NCBI GenBank assembly: GCA_027449025.1
Contig: DAIDMK010000001.1
Location: 124,001 to 188,000, forward strand
From: Lutibacter sp.
Lineage (GTDB): Bacteria > Bacteroidota > Bacteroidia > Flavobacteriales > Flavobacteriaceae
Reading direction: 5' to 3'
Length of the DNA stretch: 64,000 bases
Both the position numbers and the translations under genes were made by a program. The notes beneath the pieces were generated by a model, which had not been told where the DNA came from, made no database searches, and saw nothing but the letters and a program-made list of their open reading frames with translations. Below, in pieces: positions 1 through 9,170 of the stretch; positions within the stretch are counted from its first letter, which is position 1, and each line of letters opens with the position of its first letter.

Positions 1-2
1 TC

Positions 3-2009
3 ACGAATTTAGTGATGTTGCCAACACCGGATGCTAATGCCGGGGTAAATGCTGAATTGAATTGTACATATACAACTAGAACTTTAGGCAGTGCAAACTC
101 AGAAAATCAAGAAGGAACTTTCAGTTATTCTTGGAGTGGTCCAGGAGGTTTTAGTTCTGATATTCAAAATCCTATAATTAGTGCCCCCGGAACATATACA
201 TTAACGGTAACAGATACTAATAATGGGTGTACCGCAAGTGATTCAGTAGTAATTACCCAAGACATCACTAAGCCTACTGTAACACTTGTTTCTTCAGCAA
301 CAGAATTAAGCTGCACAAGAACAAGTATCACATTAAGCGCAACAGGTACAGTACAAGGTACTGCAAGTTATTTGTGGAGCAAAGATAACAACCTTATAGC
401 TGGCGCAACAACAGCGACACTTACGGTGACTGAACCTGGAGAGTATCTAGTGGTTATTAAGGATAGTGATAACGGTTGTAATGGAGTACAAAAAATTGTG
501 ATTACACAAAATATTTTACAGCCTGAAGTGACCATCAGTTCAGATACCACAATATTAACCTGTACAACAGAAAGCATTGCGTTAACCGCAACTGCAACAG
601 TTCAAGGGACAGCAATTTACTTGTGGAATACTGGCGCAACCACTGCAACAATAAATGTGAGTGTTGCTGGAGATTATTCCGTAACGGTAACGGATAGTGG
701 AAACGGATGTTCAGTTTCGGAAACCGTAGCGGTAACTCAAGATATAACTAAACCTGAATTAACGATTGGTTCAGATACAACATCATTGAATTGCTTAACA
801 GAAAGCATTACGCTAACTGCTTTAGCAACGGTTCAAGGAACGGCAAATTACTTATGGAACACTGGAGCCACCACTTCAACAATAGAGGTAACAGCGTCGG
901 GTGAATATTCAGTAACCGTAACAGACAGTAATAGTGGTTGTTCAACAACAGAAACAGTTACAGTCACAGGAGATTCCACACCGCCAGCGGCAACCATCAA
1001 TGGAAATGCAACATTGACCTGTTCAACAGAAAGCATTACATTGACTGCTACAGCAACGGTTCAAGGAGCAGCAAGTTACTTATGGAACACAGGAGCCACC
1101 ACAGCAGCAATTGAGGTGACAACTTCAGGAGAGTATTCAGTAGTTGTATTGGATAGTGAGAATGGATGTACCGCAACTGCAACAGCGACAGTGGCACAAA
1201 ACATAACGTCGCCGACAATAAGTATCAGTGGAGCTACAGAATTGACTTGTAATGTAACAAGTACTATTTTAAATGCAAGTGGTTCTACCGTTCAGGGTAC
1301 GGCAACCTATTTATGGAATACAGGAGCAACAACTGCTTCAATAACAGTTGATGTGGCAGGAGACTATACAGTTACGGTAACAGACAGTAGCAATGGATGT
1401 TCAAATTCAAATAATATTACGGTAACTGAGAATTATGTATCAGCAGAAATTATTGGAGGTTCAATTTCCCTTTGTATAGAAGATGTCAGCTTAGATTTAA
1501 TAACCCTATTGCCAACCGACTATGTTACTGGAGGCACATGGACTGACAAGATGAGTAGTGACGGCTTGACAGGAAGCAGTTTTAATCCATCTGTAGTGAA
1601 TCTAGGTGATTATGAGTTTACCTATACGGAACCAGGAGATTGTGGACGTATTATTACCTTAGAAGTAAATGTTAATGATGACTGTGTAGTATTGGCTTGT
1701 TCAACAGGAGATATAGAAATTTCGAAAGTTGTTACACCAAATGGAGATGGTTACAATGACAATTTTGAAATCACTGGATTGGAAGACTGTGATTTTACCT
1801 TTGGAGTGAAAATATTTAACCGTTGGGGTAAAATAGTTTATGAATCAAATAATTATTTGAATAACTGGAATGGAAGACATGACGGTTCCGGAATGCAAAT
1901 AGGGTCAAATTCTGAATTACCGACAGGAACCTACTATTATATAGTGACAGTTTCTGGAGGCACAGGATTTAAACCTATAACAGGTTACATTTATTTAGGC
2001 ACTCATTAA
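3..2009 (+). CDS. Repeat-containing cell-surface protein with type IX (type B) sorting domain, 5' end outside window
   Basis: The frame is open to the left edge, so the start and any signal peptide lie outside the window; the internal GTG and ATG codons near base 12 are not credible starts. At least 668 residues are visible. They contain six immunoglobulin/PKD-like repeats of about 75-82 residues, each with a leading Cys, a YLWNTGATT-type core and an ending like VTDSxNGC. The last ~92 residues start with VVTPNGDGYNDNF and contain IFNRWGKIVYE and LPTGTYYYIV, the signature of the gliding-motility-associated C-terminal (CHU_C, type B) domain that directs type IX secretion. The protein is expected on the cell surface or outside the cell, probably as an adhesin. 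The SprF-like gene follows after 13 bases, an arrangement common for SprB-like adhesins in this family. Function as an adhesin is inferred. Confidence 0.88.
   Translation, partial: TNLVMLPTPDANAGVNAELNCTYTTRTLGSANSENQEGTFSYSWSGPGGFSSDIQNPIISAPGTYTLTVTDTNNGCTASDSVVITQDITKPTVTLVSSATELSCTRTSITLSATGTVQGTASYLWSKDNNLIAGATTATLTVTEPGEYLVVIKDSDNGCNGVQKIVITQNILQPEVTISSDTTILTCTTESIALTATATVQGTAIYLWNTGATTATINVSVAGDYSVTVTDSGNGCSVSETVAVTQDITKPELTIGSDTTSLNCLTESITLTALATVQGTANYLWNTGATTSTIEVTASGEYSVTVTDSNSGCSTTETVTVTGDSTPPAATINGNATLTCSTESITLTATATVQGAASYLWNTGATTAAIEVTTSGEYSVVVLDSENGCTATATATVAQNITSPTISISGATELTCNVTSTILNASGSTVQGTATYLWNTGATTASITVDVAGDYTVTVTDSSNGCSNSNNITVTENYVSAEIIGGSISLCIEDVSLDLITLLPTDYVTGGTWTDKMSSDGLTGSSFNPSVVNLGDYEFTYTEPGDCGRIITLEVNVNDDCVVLACSTGDIEISKVVTPNGDGYNDNFEITGLEDCDFTFGVKIFNRWGKIVYESNNYLNNWNGRHDGSGMQIGSNSELPTGTYYYIVTVSGGTGFKPITGYIYLGTH
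52..1430 (+). repeat. Six in-frame tandem coding repeats of about 230-250 bp
   Basis: Units begin near 52, 300, 547, 780, 1008 and 1238, at codons for L-x-C-T-like residues. Units 3 to 5 are the most alike in DNA, sharing near-identical stretches around the codons for TVQGTA and YLWNTGATT. Units 1 and 2 are more diverged, and unit 1 has a WSGPGGF-type core instead. The series continues to the left of the window. Such repeats allow change of copy number by recombination. Confidence 0.85.
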
Positions 2010-2022
2010 TAAGAATAGAACT

Positions 2023-2946
2023 ATGAAACGTATATTTTCAATAATAGTAATACTAATCGCAGGCTTTCAATATTCAAATGCCCAGCAATTGCCACAGTTT
2101 ACCCAATATATGTACAATACAATCGCTGTAAATCCTGCCTATGCAGGGAGCAGGGATGCCCTAAGCATAGTTGCGTTAAACAGAAATCAATGGGCAGGAT
2201 TTGACGGAGGACCAGAAACTCAGACTTTGTCTATTCACTCTCCTTTAAGAAATGAAAAAATAGGATTGGGATTGTCATTGATAAACGACAAGGCCGGTTA
2301 CGAGAACTTTACCTATGTTTATGGAGATTTTTCTTATACTATTCAGACTAGTGAGGAACTTAAGATTAGTTTCGGTTTGAAAGCAGGGATGACTTATTAC
2401 AAATTGGCGGATGAGTTGTACAATGCAACCGAAGTTGGCCAAGATCCTTATTTTAATGATAAGTTAAACAGATGGAATGAGAATTTCGGTGCTGGTATTT
2501 TGGTTCATAGTGACAGATGGTATGTTGGGTTGTCAGTGCCAAAAATGATCAATCACGATTTAAACAACGACACTGGCTATGCCGCATTGGAAAGAGTTCA
2601 TTATTACGCTATTGGAGGCTATGTTTTTGATTTAAACGAGGGCTTAAAATTAAAACCTTCTTTTATGGTAAAACATACGGATGGAGCGCCGCTGTCTACA
2701 GATTTAACGGCAAACTTTTTGTTTAATGAGAAGTTTTGGCTAGGAGGATCCTATAGGATTAATGGACAACAGGGAGCCATTGGTGCCCTAGTGGATTTTC
2801 AGGTTACAGATCAGTTTAGGGTTGGATATACCTATGAAATTCCTACAGGAGAAATTAGACCTTATACTAATGGATCTCATGAGGTTTTGTTGATGTATGA
2901 GTTTAAATTTATGAAAAACAAACAAAAATCTCCGAGATATTTTTAA
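2023..2946 (+). CDS. PorP/SprF family type IX secretion outer-membrane protein
   Basis: This 307-residue protein has a signal peptide (residues 1-20, ending SNAQ) followed by QLPQFTQYMYNTIAVNPAYAGSRD, the characteristic N-terminal block of the PorP/SprF family (SprF-like, TIGR03519). The rest is a beta-barrel-like alternation of aromatic and glycine residues ending in KSPRYF. In Flavobacterium johnsoniae SprF helps to secrete the adhesin SprB, and members of the family usually lie right after the adhesin they serve. Here the gene starts 13 bases after the repeat protein and 11 bases before the OmpA-like gene, so the three probably form one transcript. Family assignment is strong; pairing with the upstream protein is inferred from position. 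Confidence 0.9.
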   Translation: MKRIFSIIVILIAGFQYSNAQQLPQFTQYMYNTIAVNPAYAGSRDALSIVALNRNQWAGFDGGPETQTLSIHSPLRNEKIGLGLSLINDKAGYENFTYVYGDFSYTIQTSEELKISFGLKAGMTYYKLADELYNATEVGQDPYFNDKLNRWNENFGAGILVHSDRWYVGLSVPKMINHDLNNDTGYAALERVHYYAIGGYVFDLNEGLKLKPSFMVKHTDGAPLSTDLTANFLFNEKFWLGGSYRINGQQGAIGALVDFQVTDQFRVGYTYEIPTGEIRPYTNGSHEVLLMYEFKFMKNKQKSPRYF

Positions 2947-2957
2947 CCAAATTTAAG

Positions 2958-4886
2958 ATGAATATTATGAAAAATATAAAACTTATATGTTTAGCTTTTG
3001 TTTTGATAAGCACATCCACATTTGGTCAGACAGCAAAACAAAAGAGAGCCGAAAGACAATTTAATAACTTTTCGTTTGTAAAAGCTATCGACACCTATGA
3101 AAAATTGATTGACACGAGCTTTAACAAGTATTACGCAATGCGAAAATTAGGCGACGCCTATATTATGTTGCGCCAGCCGGAAAAAGCCTTGCCAATTTAT
3201 GAGAAAGTTGTGCAGCAGGAAAATGTACCTTCAGAATACTATTTATACTATGCACAAACATTAAGGGCCAACGGACAGTATGAAGCATCAAAAGAGTGGA
3301 TGAAGAAATACAATGATGCTGGTAATAAGGAAGACTCAAGAGTTGATAATTTCTTTAAAAATGAGGATCTGGCAAGCGGCATATTTAATGCCACAGAGAA
3401 AAACTTCCTTAAAAAAGTAAACTTCAACAGTAAGTATAATGATTTTGGTGCCGTTGCATTAAATGACCAAATTGTTTTCACATCATCAAGTGATGAAGGT
3501 GTTTCGGTAAAACGACGCTATGCCTGGGACCAACAGCCATTGTTGGATATGTATCAGGTTCCAATGGAAGGTGCTTCGGTGCAAACAACTAAAAAACTCG
3601 AAGGCGACGTAAATACCATACAGCATGATGGTCCAGCAACTTTTAACGCCGAAGGGACCAAAATGTATTTTTCAAGAAACAATTATCACGAGAGCAAGAA
3701 AATCACCAATGATAAAGGGGTGATGATGATGGGTATCTACAGTGCAGATCTTGTCAATGGCAAATGGACAAACGTAAAACCTTCAAATCTGAACAATGCT
3801 AATTATATTGTGTACCACCCATCATTAAGTCAGGACGGGAAACAACTATATTTTTCTTCAGATATGCCTGGAGGTTTTGGAGGTACTGATATTTATGTGA
3901 GTGATGTTAATGCGGATGGTTCTTTAGGAACGCCAAAAAATTTAGGAAATGTAGTGAATACTGAAGGAAACGAATCATTCCCATTTATACATTCTGAAGA
4001 AGGAACTTTGTATTTTTCTTCTGATGCTCACGTGGGGGCAGGACTTCTGGATATCTTTGCTGCGGTAAAAGACCAAAATAACAACATTGTGAATGTAATT
4101 AATTTGGGTGAACCAATCAATAGCGAAAAGGACGATTTTGCGTATTATTTGGCACCAAACGGACTTAACGGGTATATTTCTTCAAACAGAAAAGGCGGCA
4201 TGGGCGGTGATGATATTTATGCCTTTACCAGAATACCACCATTAACATTAAAAGGACGCATTTTTGATGCCGTAAACGGAGAGCCAGTTGCAGGCGCAAA
4301 AGTGGTTTTAGCGCGTAAAAACGGGGAGGAAATCGCCTATTTCATTACAGAAGAAGACGGCGCTTACCAACATTTAATAGAAAGAGACAACGAATTTGTG
4401 TTAAAAGGGTCTAAAGCAAAATACCAAGATGTGAAAAAGGATTTTACCTCTTTTGGCTTAGAAAAGGAAAGGGAACTTATTGTTGATTTAAACATTCCGA
4501 TGTCACCAATAGAAGATGTTGTGATCTTGGCCGATTTAAATACCATCTATTTTGATTTGGATAAATCCAATATTCGACCAGATGCAGCGTTAGAGTTAGA
4601 CAAAGTGGTGAATTTAATGAACAAATATCCAGGAATGGTAATCAGGCTGGAATCGCATACCGATAGCAGGGCAGATGACAATTACAATATGAAATTGTCC
4701 AACCGACGAGCAAAATCCACCAATAAGTACATCATCTCAAAAGGGATAGATGCCAAGAGAATTGAGAAGTATGAAGGATTTGGAGAAAGCCAATTGGTCA
4801 ATAAATGTAAAAACGGCGTGCCTTGCACCGAAGAAGAACATCAATTAAACAGAAGAACAGAGTTTATTATTCTGAAAATGAAATAA
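2958..4886 (+). CDS. OmpA family protein with TPR, PD40 propeller and carboxypeptidase-like domains
   Basis: This 642-residue envelope protein has a signal peptide (ending TSTFGQ), so either the ATG at 2958 or the one at 2967 could be used. TPR-like helices occupy about residues 25-130. PD40/WD40-like blades (YFSSDMPGGFGGTDIYVS, YISSNRKGGMGGDDIYAF) cover about 160-430. A CarboxypepD_reg-like beta-sandwich follows (LKGRIFDAVNGEPVAGAKV), then an OmpA C-terminal peptidoglycan-binding domain from about 530 (IYFDLDKSNIRP, SHTDSRADDNYN, LSNRRA). This architecture matches PorE-like proteins that anchor parts of the type IX machinery to peptidoglycan, and SprF-OmpA gene pairs are common in flavobacteria. 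It closes the plus-strand unit. Confidence 0.88.
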   Translation: MNIMKNIKLICLAFVLISTSTFGQTAKQKRAERQFNNFSFVKAIDTYEKLIDTSFNKYYAMRKLGDAYIMLRQPEKALPIYEKVVQQENVPSEYYLYYAQTLRANGQYEASKEWMKKYNDAGNKEDSRVDNFFKNEDLASGIFNATEKNFLKKVNFNSKYNDFGAVALNDQIVFTSSSDEGVSVKRRYAWDQQPLLDMYQVPMEGASVQTTKKLEGDVNTIQHDGPATFNAEGTKMYFSRNNYHESKKITNDKGVMMMGIYSADLVNGKWTNVKPSNLNNANYIVYHPSLSQDGKQLYFSSDMPGGFGGTDIYVSDVNADGSLGTPKNLGNVVNTEGNESFPFIHSEEGTLYFSSDAHVGAGLLDIFAAVKDQNNNIVNVINLGEPINSEKDDFAYYLAPNGLNGYISSNRKGGMGGDDIYAFTRIPPLTLKGRIFDAVNGEPVAGAKVVLARKNGEEIAYFITEEDGAYQHLIERDNEFVLKGSKAKYQDVKKDFTSFGLEKERELIVDLNIPMSPIEDVVILADLNTIYFDLDKSNIRPDAALELDKVVNLMNKYPGMVIRLESHTDSRADDNYNMKLSNRRAKSTNKYIISKGIDAKRIEKYEGFGESQLVNKCKNGVPCTEEEHQLNRRTEFIILKMK

Positions 4887-4893
4887 AAAAATA

Positions 4894-4973
4894 GCAGTCG
4901 TAACATCTAATATACTCTTGATTATACTACCGTTGTGGGGACGACAATTTCTCAAGATGTTGGTTACGGCTGC
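4894..4973 (+). other. Imperfect 80-base inverted repeat after the OmpA-family gene
   Basis: The left arm (4894-4908, starting GCAGTCGTAAC) is nearly complementary to the right arm (4955-4973, ending GTTACGGCTGC), with a bulge and one wobble pair. It begins 8 bases after the stop codon and precedes the terminator at 4995. It could be a 3' end structure of the mRNA; nothing shows a specific function. Confidence 0.4.
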
Positions 4974-4994
4974 TTCTTCAACGAATATTAAAAT

Positions 4995-5030
4995 AAAGGA
5001 GCGCTTTTTTATAAAAAAGCGCTCCTTTTA
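4995..5030. terminator. Bidirectional intrinsic terminator
   Basis: A perfect 16-base inverted repeat (4995-5010 and 5013-5028; core GGAGCGC/GCGCTCC with A/T flanks) lies between the convergent OmpA-family and M3 peptidase genes. The T-runs on both sides allow it to stop transcription from either direction. Confidence 0.9.
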
Positions 5031-5049
5031 TTTACTTTATTTTGTCTGT

Positions 5050-7080
5050 TTATTTAAGCAATCCAGCTCTTTTTAATAAAGCGGTATTATTTGGTTTTTT
5101 GCCTCTAAAATTAACATACAAGGTCATAGGTCTGTCTGTACCGCCTTTTGAAAGCACCTTGTCTTTAAATTTTTGTGCAGTAGCTTTGTCGAAAATCCCA
5201 TTTTCTAAAAATAGGGCAAAAGCATCTGCATCTAAAACTTCAGCCCATTTGTATGAGTAATATCCTGAGGAATAACCGCCCTGAAAAATATGTGAAAAAG
5301 AAGTACTCATACAGTTTTCTTTGATATCTGGAAATAATTGGGTATTTTTAAAAGATGATGTTTCAAATTCCTTTACATTTTTTATTGTTGAAGGATTATT
5401 CGCATGATAATTCATGTCCAACATTCCCAAACTCAATTGTCGTAAAGTTTGCATCCCTTCTAAAAAATTAGACGATTGCTTAATTTTATCTATCAATTCC
5501 ATTGGAATTGGCTCATTGGTTTCAAAGTGCTTTGCAAATAAGTTCAACGCTTCTTTTTCATAACACCAATTTTCCAGCAATTGGCTTGGAAGCTCTACAA
5601 AATCCCAATAAACATTTGTGCCCGATAAACTTGGGTATGTTGTGTTTGCCAACATTCCGTGTAAGGCATGCCCAAATTCATGAAATAGGGTGGTCACTTC
5701 ATTAAAAGTCAATAATGAAGGTTTTGTTTTTGTAGGTTTGGTAAAATTGCAAACTATCGAAATGTGCGGTCTTGAGTTTTCGCCGTCTTTTACCCACTGA
5801 CCTTTAAATGAAGTCATCCAGGCACCGTCTCGTTTTCCTTTTCTCGGGAAAAAATCGGCATACAATATGGCGATAAAATTGCCAGAAGTATCGGTAACTC
5901 TATAGGTTTTAATATCCTCATGGTATTTATCAACAGTTTGAATTTCTTCAAACACCAAGTCATATAATTTGTTGGCTACTCCAAATACGCCTTCAATAAC
6001 ATTTTGCAACTTGAAATAAGGTTTCAACTGTTCTTGCTCCAAATCAAAAAGCTCTTTTTTTAATTTTTCGGAATAATAGGCACTATCCCATTTTTGAAGT
6101 TTTTTAATGCCATCTTTTTTTGCAAAATTGGATAACTTTTTAAATTCTTCTTCGGCAGCAGGTTTTGCTTTTACAAGAAGGTCTTCTAAAAAGTCGTTAA
6201 CGATTTTAGGATTTTCAGCCATTCGTTCTTCCAAAACAAAGTTCGCATGCGTTTTATAACCCAATAAATTTGCCCTTTTGTGTCGAAGTTGGACAATGCT
6301 TAATAAAGTTTGCTGATTGTCGTTTTCATTATTCCTGAATGCTTTTGCACCAAAAGCCATGGCCATTTTTTTTCTCAGGGTTCTATTGCCGGCATAGGTC
6401 ATAAATGGAATATAGCTCGGATAGTCCAAGGTAAAAATCCAGCCTTCCATATTTTTCTCTTTTGCGGCTAGGTGCGCAGCTTCAATGGTGTTTTCGGGCA
6501 ATCCTTTTAAATCATTTTTATTGGTCAAGTGCAGCTCAAAATCGTTTGTTTCGGCTAAGGCATGCTCTCCAAAAGTTAATTTTAATTTGGAAAGTTCCAT
6601 GTCAATTTTTCGAAGTTCTGTTTTATCCTTTTCACATAAATTGGCTCCGTTTCTAACAAAACTTTTATAAGATTTGGTTAATAAAGTATCTTGTTCTGTG
6701 GTTAAATTTAGCGAGTCTTTGTTCTCATAAATTTGCTTTACTCTTTTAAATAATGGCTCATTTAATTTAACGTCATTTGAAAATTCAGAAAGTATTGGCG
6801 ATATTTCTTGGGCAATTTTTTGAATTTCTACACTGGTTTCGGCAGAATTTAAATTGAAAAAGATGCTCGAAATTCTGTCTAGTTTTTCTCCGCCAAATTC
6901 TAAAGCTACTAATGTGTTTTCGAAAGTAGGCGTCTCATTGTTATTTGTGATGGCATCAATATCTGCTTTTGCCAGTTTAATTCCTTCTAAAAATGCAGGT
7001 TTAAAATGCTCATTTTTTATTTTTGAAAACGGCGCCGTTGTATATGGTGTTTTAAATTCAGCTAGTAATGGATTGCTCAT
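5050..7080 (-). CDS. M3 family zinc oligopeptidase (Dcp/OpdA type)
   Basis: This 676-residue protein is a full-length M3 metallopeptidase, which cleaves short peptides in the cytoplasm. The zinc motif HEFGH lies at residues 467-471, followed by ALHGML, and the third zinc ligand is expected about 25 residues later in the WDFVELPSQ block. The N-terminus (NPLLAEFKTPYTTAPFSKI) has no signal peptide. The C-terminal FRGKKPNNTALLKRAGLL is typical of the peptidyl-dipeptidase Dcp/oligopeptidase A group. The stop is just left of the shared terminator. The gene lies 62 bases after purE on the same strand and may be read from the purKE transcript, although no functional link is known. Confidence 0.92.
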   Translation of the reverse strand: MSNPLLAEFKTPYTTAPFSKIKNEHFKPAFLEGIKLAKADIDAITNNNETPTFENTLVALEFGGEKLDRISSIFFNLNSAETSVEIQKIAQEISPILSEFSNDVKLNEPLFKRVKQIYENKDSLNLTTEQDTLLTKSYKSFVRNGANLCEKDKTELRKIDMELSKLKLTFGEHALAETNDFELHLTNKNDLKGLPENTIEAAHLAAKEKNMEGWIFTLDYPSYIPFMTYAGNRTLRKKMAMAFGAKAFRNNENDNQQTLLSIVQLRHKRANLLGYKTHANFVLEERMAENPKIVNDFLEDLLVKAKPAAEEEFKKLSNFAKKDGIKKLQKWDSAYYSEKLKKELFDLEQEQLKPYFKLQNVIEGVFGVANKLYDLVFEEIQTVDKYHEDIKTYRVTDTSGNFIAILYADFFPRKGKRDGAWMTSFKGQWVKDGENSRPHISIVCNFTKPTKTKPSLLTFNEVTTLFHEFGHALHGMLANTTYPSLSGTNVYWDFVELPSQLLENWCYEKEALNLFAKHFETNEPIPMELIDKIKQSSNFLEGMQTLRQLSLGMLDMNYHANNPSTIKNVKEFETSSFKNTQLFPDIKENCMSTSFSHIFQGGYSSGYYSYKWAEVLDADAFALFLENGIFDKATAQKFKDKVLSKGGTDRPMTLYVNFRGKKPNNTALLKRAGLLK

Positions 7081-7142
7081 AAGGAATTGTTGAATCGTAT
7101 GATTTTTATAATATTAATTAGTATTTGGTTAAAAAGGAATCT

Positions 7143-7637
7143 TTAAATCTTTTTATTTTTTATTTCCTCCGAAGCTTTGTAAACTTTGGTTTTTAAGGCT
7201 TCTTTATAAAGTGAAATTTTATTTTGAATATTCTTATCTGAACTGCCAATGATTTGTGCCGCCAAAATTCCTGCATTTTCTGCGCCGTCTAAAGCCACTG
7301 TTGCCACAGGAACACCGCTTGGCATTTGAAGAATTGAAAGCACGGAATCCCAGCCATCAATGGAATTTCTTGATTTTATTGGAACGCCAATTACAGGCAG
7401 CGGACTCATAGACGCCACCATTCCAGGTAAATGTGCTGCACCACCGGCACCAGCAATAATGACCGAAATTCCCCGAGTATGGGCATTTTTTGCATAGTCA
7501 AAAAGCTTTTCGGGCGTTCGGTGGGCGGAAACAATATCCACTTCAGTTTCAATGTCAAAACTTTTTAAAATAGCGATAGCCTGTTGCATAATTGGAAGAT
7601 CAGAACTGCTTCCCATAATAATTCCTACTTTGCTCAT
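7143..7637 (-). CDS. purE: N5-carboxyaminoimidazole ribonucleotide mutase PurE
   Basis: PurE moves the carboxyl group of N5-CAIR to give CAIR in purine synthesis. The 164-residue protein has the class I signatures: GSSSDLP at residues 9-15, SAHRTPE at 37-43 (with the catalytic His39) and the GAGGAAHLPGM glycine-rich loop. Class I PurE needs PurK, and purK lies immediately upstream (56-base gap), so both steps of the bacterial two-enzyme route are encoded together. Length is normal for the family. Confidence 0.96.
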   Translation of the reverse strand: MSKVGIIMGSSSDLPIMQQAIAILKSFDIETEVDIVSAHRTPEKLFDYAKNAHTRGISVIIAGAGGAAHLPGMVASMSPLPVIGVPIKSRNSIDGWDSVLSILQMPSGVPVATVALDGAENAGILAAQIIGSSDKNIQNKISLYKEALKTKVYKASEEIKNKKI

Positions 7638-7693
7638 TTTATAGAATATTAAAAAATTAAAAGATTGAAAATCATTAAATCAAAATTATTTGA

Positions 7694-8839
7694 TTAATTG
7701 CTAATTACCCTAATTGTATTTTTAACTTCTTCCGCAATTTTACGGGCTTCGGTTAAATTGTTGTTCACAATGGTTACATGACCCATTTTTCTGAAAGGTC
7801 GGGTTTGTTTTTTGCCGTAAATATGTGGTGTTACACCTTTCATTTCAAGAATTTTCTCTATGTTTTTATAAACAACATCACCTGAAAAACCTTCTTCACC
7901 CACCAAATTTACCATAATTCCGGCAACTTTGCTGTCGGTATTTCCTAAAGGCAGGTTTAAAATGCTGCGTAAGTGTTGTTCAAACTGATTTGTGTAAGAG
8001 GCTTCGATACTGTAATGACCACTGTTATGGGTGCGAGGTGCCACCTCATTTACCAAAATTTCATCTTGTTCTGTTTGAAAGAGTTCAACAGCCAATAAGC
8101 CAATATGTCCAAAAGCCTCACCAACTTTTAAGGCGATGTTTCTTGCTTTTTCGGCAAGATCATCAGAAATTCTGGCCGGGCAAATGACATATTCAACTTG
8201 GTTTGCCTCAGGATGGAATTCCATTTCTACCACAGGATATGTTTTTATTTCCCCGTTTTTATTTCTTGCAACAATGACTGCGAGCTCATTTTTAAACGGA
8301 ATTAAATCTTCTGTAATACAGTCGTTATCCGGTAAAGAATTGATATCGTTATTGTTTCTGACTATTTTAACGCCTGTGCCGTCATAACCGAATTGGGCTG
8401 ATTTCCATACAAAAGGAAAGGTTAGGGTTTCTTTTTTTAGCTCAGTCAGTGTTGAAAACCTTTTATGTGGTGATGTTGGAATATTATTTTCTTTAAAAAA
8501 ATCTTTTTGTCTTCCTTTGTGCTGAATAATTTGCAATACACTTGGTTGGGGATAAATTTCCAAACCTTCTTTTTCCAATTTAAATAGCGCCTCAATATTT
8601 ACGTGTTCAATTTCAATGGTTAACAAATCTACTTTTTTACCGAAATTGTAAACAGTATCAAAATCCATTAAGCTTCCTAAGTGGAATTCATTGCAAATTT
8701 GTGCGCAGGGAGCTTCGTTAGAGGAATCTAAAATACAGGTATAAATATCGAATTTTTGCGTTTCTGCCAACAACATTTTTCCTAATTGTCCACCACCCAA
8801 TACGCCCAATCTAAAATTTGAGGAGAAATAGTTTTTCAC
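7694..8839 (-). CDS. purK: 5-(carboxyamino)imidazole ribonucleotide synthase PurK
   Basis: PurK makes N5-CAIR from AIR, bicarbonate and ATP. The 381-residue protein shows the ATP-grasp fold: an N-terminal nucleotide-fold block (LGVLGGGQLGKML), the KSAQFGYDGTGVKI glycine loop, and the metal-binding NEVAPRTHNSGHY block near residue 270. It is the first gene of the purK-purE unit. A likely -7 element lies only 17 bases upstream of the ATG, giving a very short leader. Confidence 0.96.
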   Translation of the reverse strand: MKNYFSSNFRLGVLGGGQLGKMLLAETQKFDIYTCILDSSNEAPCAQICNEFHLGSLMDFDTVYNFGKKVDLLTIEIEHVNIEALFKLEKEGLEIYPQPSVLQIIQHKGRQKDFFKENNIPTSPHKRFSTLTELKKETLTFPFVWKSAQFGYDGTGVKIVRNNNDINSLPDNDCITEDLIPFKNELAVIVARNKNGEIKTYPVVEMEFHPEANQVEYVICPARISDDLAEKARNIALKVGEAFGHIGLLAVELFQTEQDEILVNEVAPRTHNSGHYSIEASYTNQFEQHLRSILNLPLGNTDSKVAGIMVNLVGEEGFSGDVVYKNIEKILEMKGVTPHIYGKKQTRPFRKMGHVTIVNNNLTEARKIAEEVKNTIRVISN

Positions 8840-8855
8840 TTTTAAAGGTTTGGCA

Positions 8856-8863
8856 CAAAAATA
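8856..8863 (-). promoter_or_regulatory. Candidate -7 promoter element for purK
   Basis: On the minus strand the bases read TATTTTTG, matching the Bacteroidota TAnnTTTG element. It lies 17 bases before the purK ATG. No clear -33 TTG at the usual distance was seen, so confidence is modest. Confidence 0.4.
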
Positions 8864-8993
8864 CCAAATCTGTTTTTAATTAAGATTGCTAAATTTTAAT
8901 AATTACAATAATTTAATAAAGTTTAAATGCAATTTATTGTCGATTTCCCAATTATTGGGTTAGTGATTACTTCACTCATTTTTTATTTTCATA

Positions 8994-9096
8994 GGAGTTC
9001 AGTGAACCATGTTTGCAGTGAAAAACCTTTTTTGAGGTTTTGCCCGAAAAAAAGTTTGTAACAAAAAGCACGACCGCCTTTTCGGCGGGAACCCCC
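8994..9096 (-). repeat. Hairpin-rich palindromic intergenic element, copy A
   Basis: This is the main content of the 331-base gap between purK and the Rieske-like gene (8840-9170). Read on the minus strand it runs GGGGGTTCCC, a GCCG/CGGC hairpin (CCGCC at 9074-9078 pairs with GGCGG at 9084-9088), TCGTGCTTTTTGTTACAAAC, a T-rich arm that pairs with AAAAAAGGTT, and TTTTTCACTGCAAAC. The order and spacing of these blocks match the element at 50793-50881, so the two are diverged members of one family. It is far less AT-rich than the surrounding spacer and no coding frame explains it. Confidence 0.6.
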
Positions 9097-9170
9097 ACCA
9101 AAAAGATGGGCAGGCTCCCAATATTATTTTAATTATTTCGCTGTTTTCTATTGCATATTGCTACCAATTG

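Noticed and set aside
52-1430. CRISPR-like direct repeats
   Set aside because: The repeats are about 240 bp, in frame and coding, without unique spacers of constant size.
4894-4973. Integron attC site
   Set aside because: The arms lack the RYYYAAC/GTTRRRY core boxes and no integrase is near.
8840-9170. Purine riboswitch before purK
   Set aside because: The structured part belongs to the palindromic family, and the purK promoter lies downstream of it, so it is not in the purK leader.
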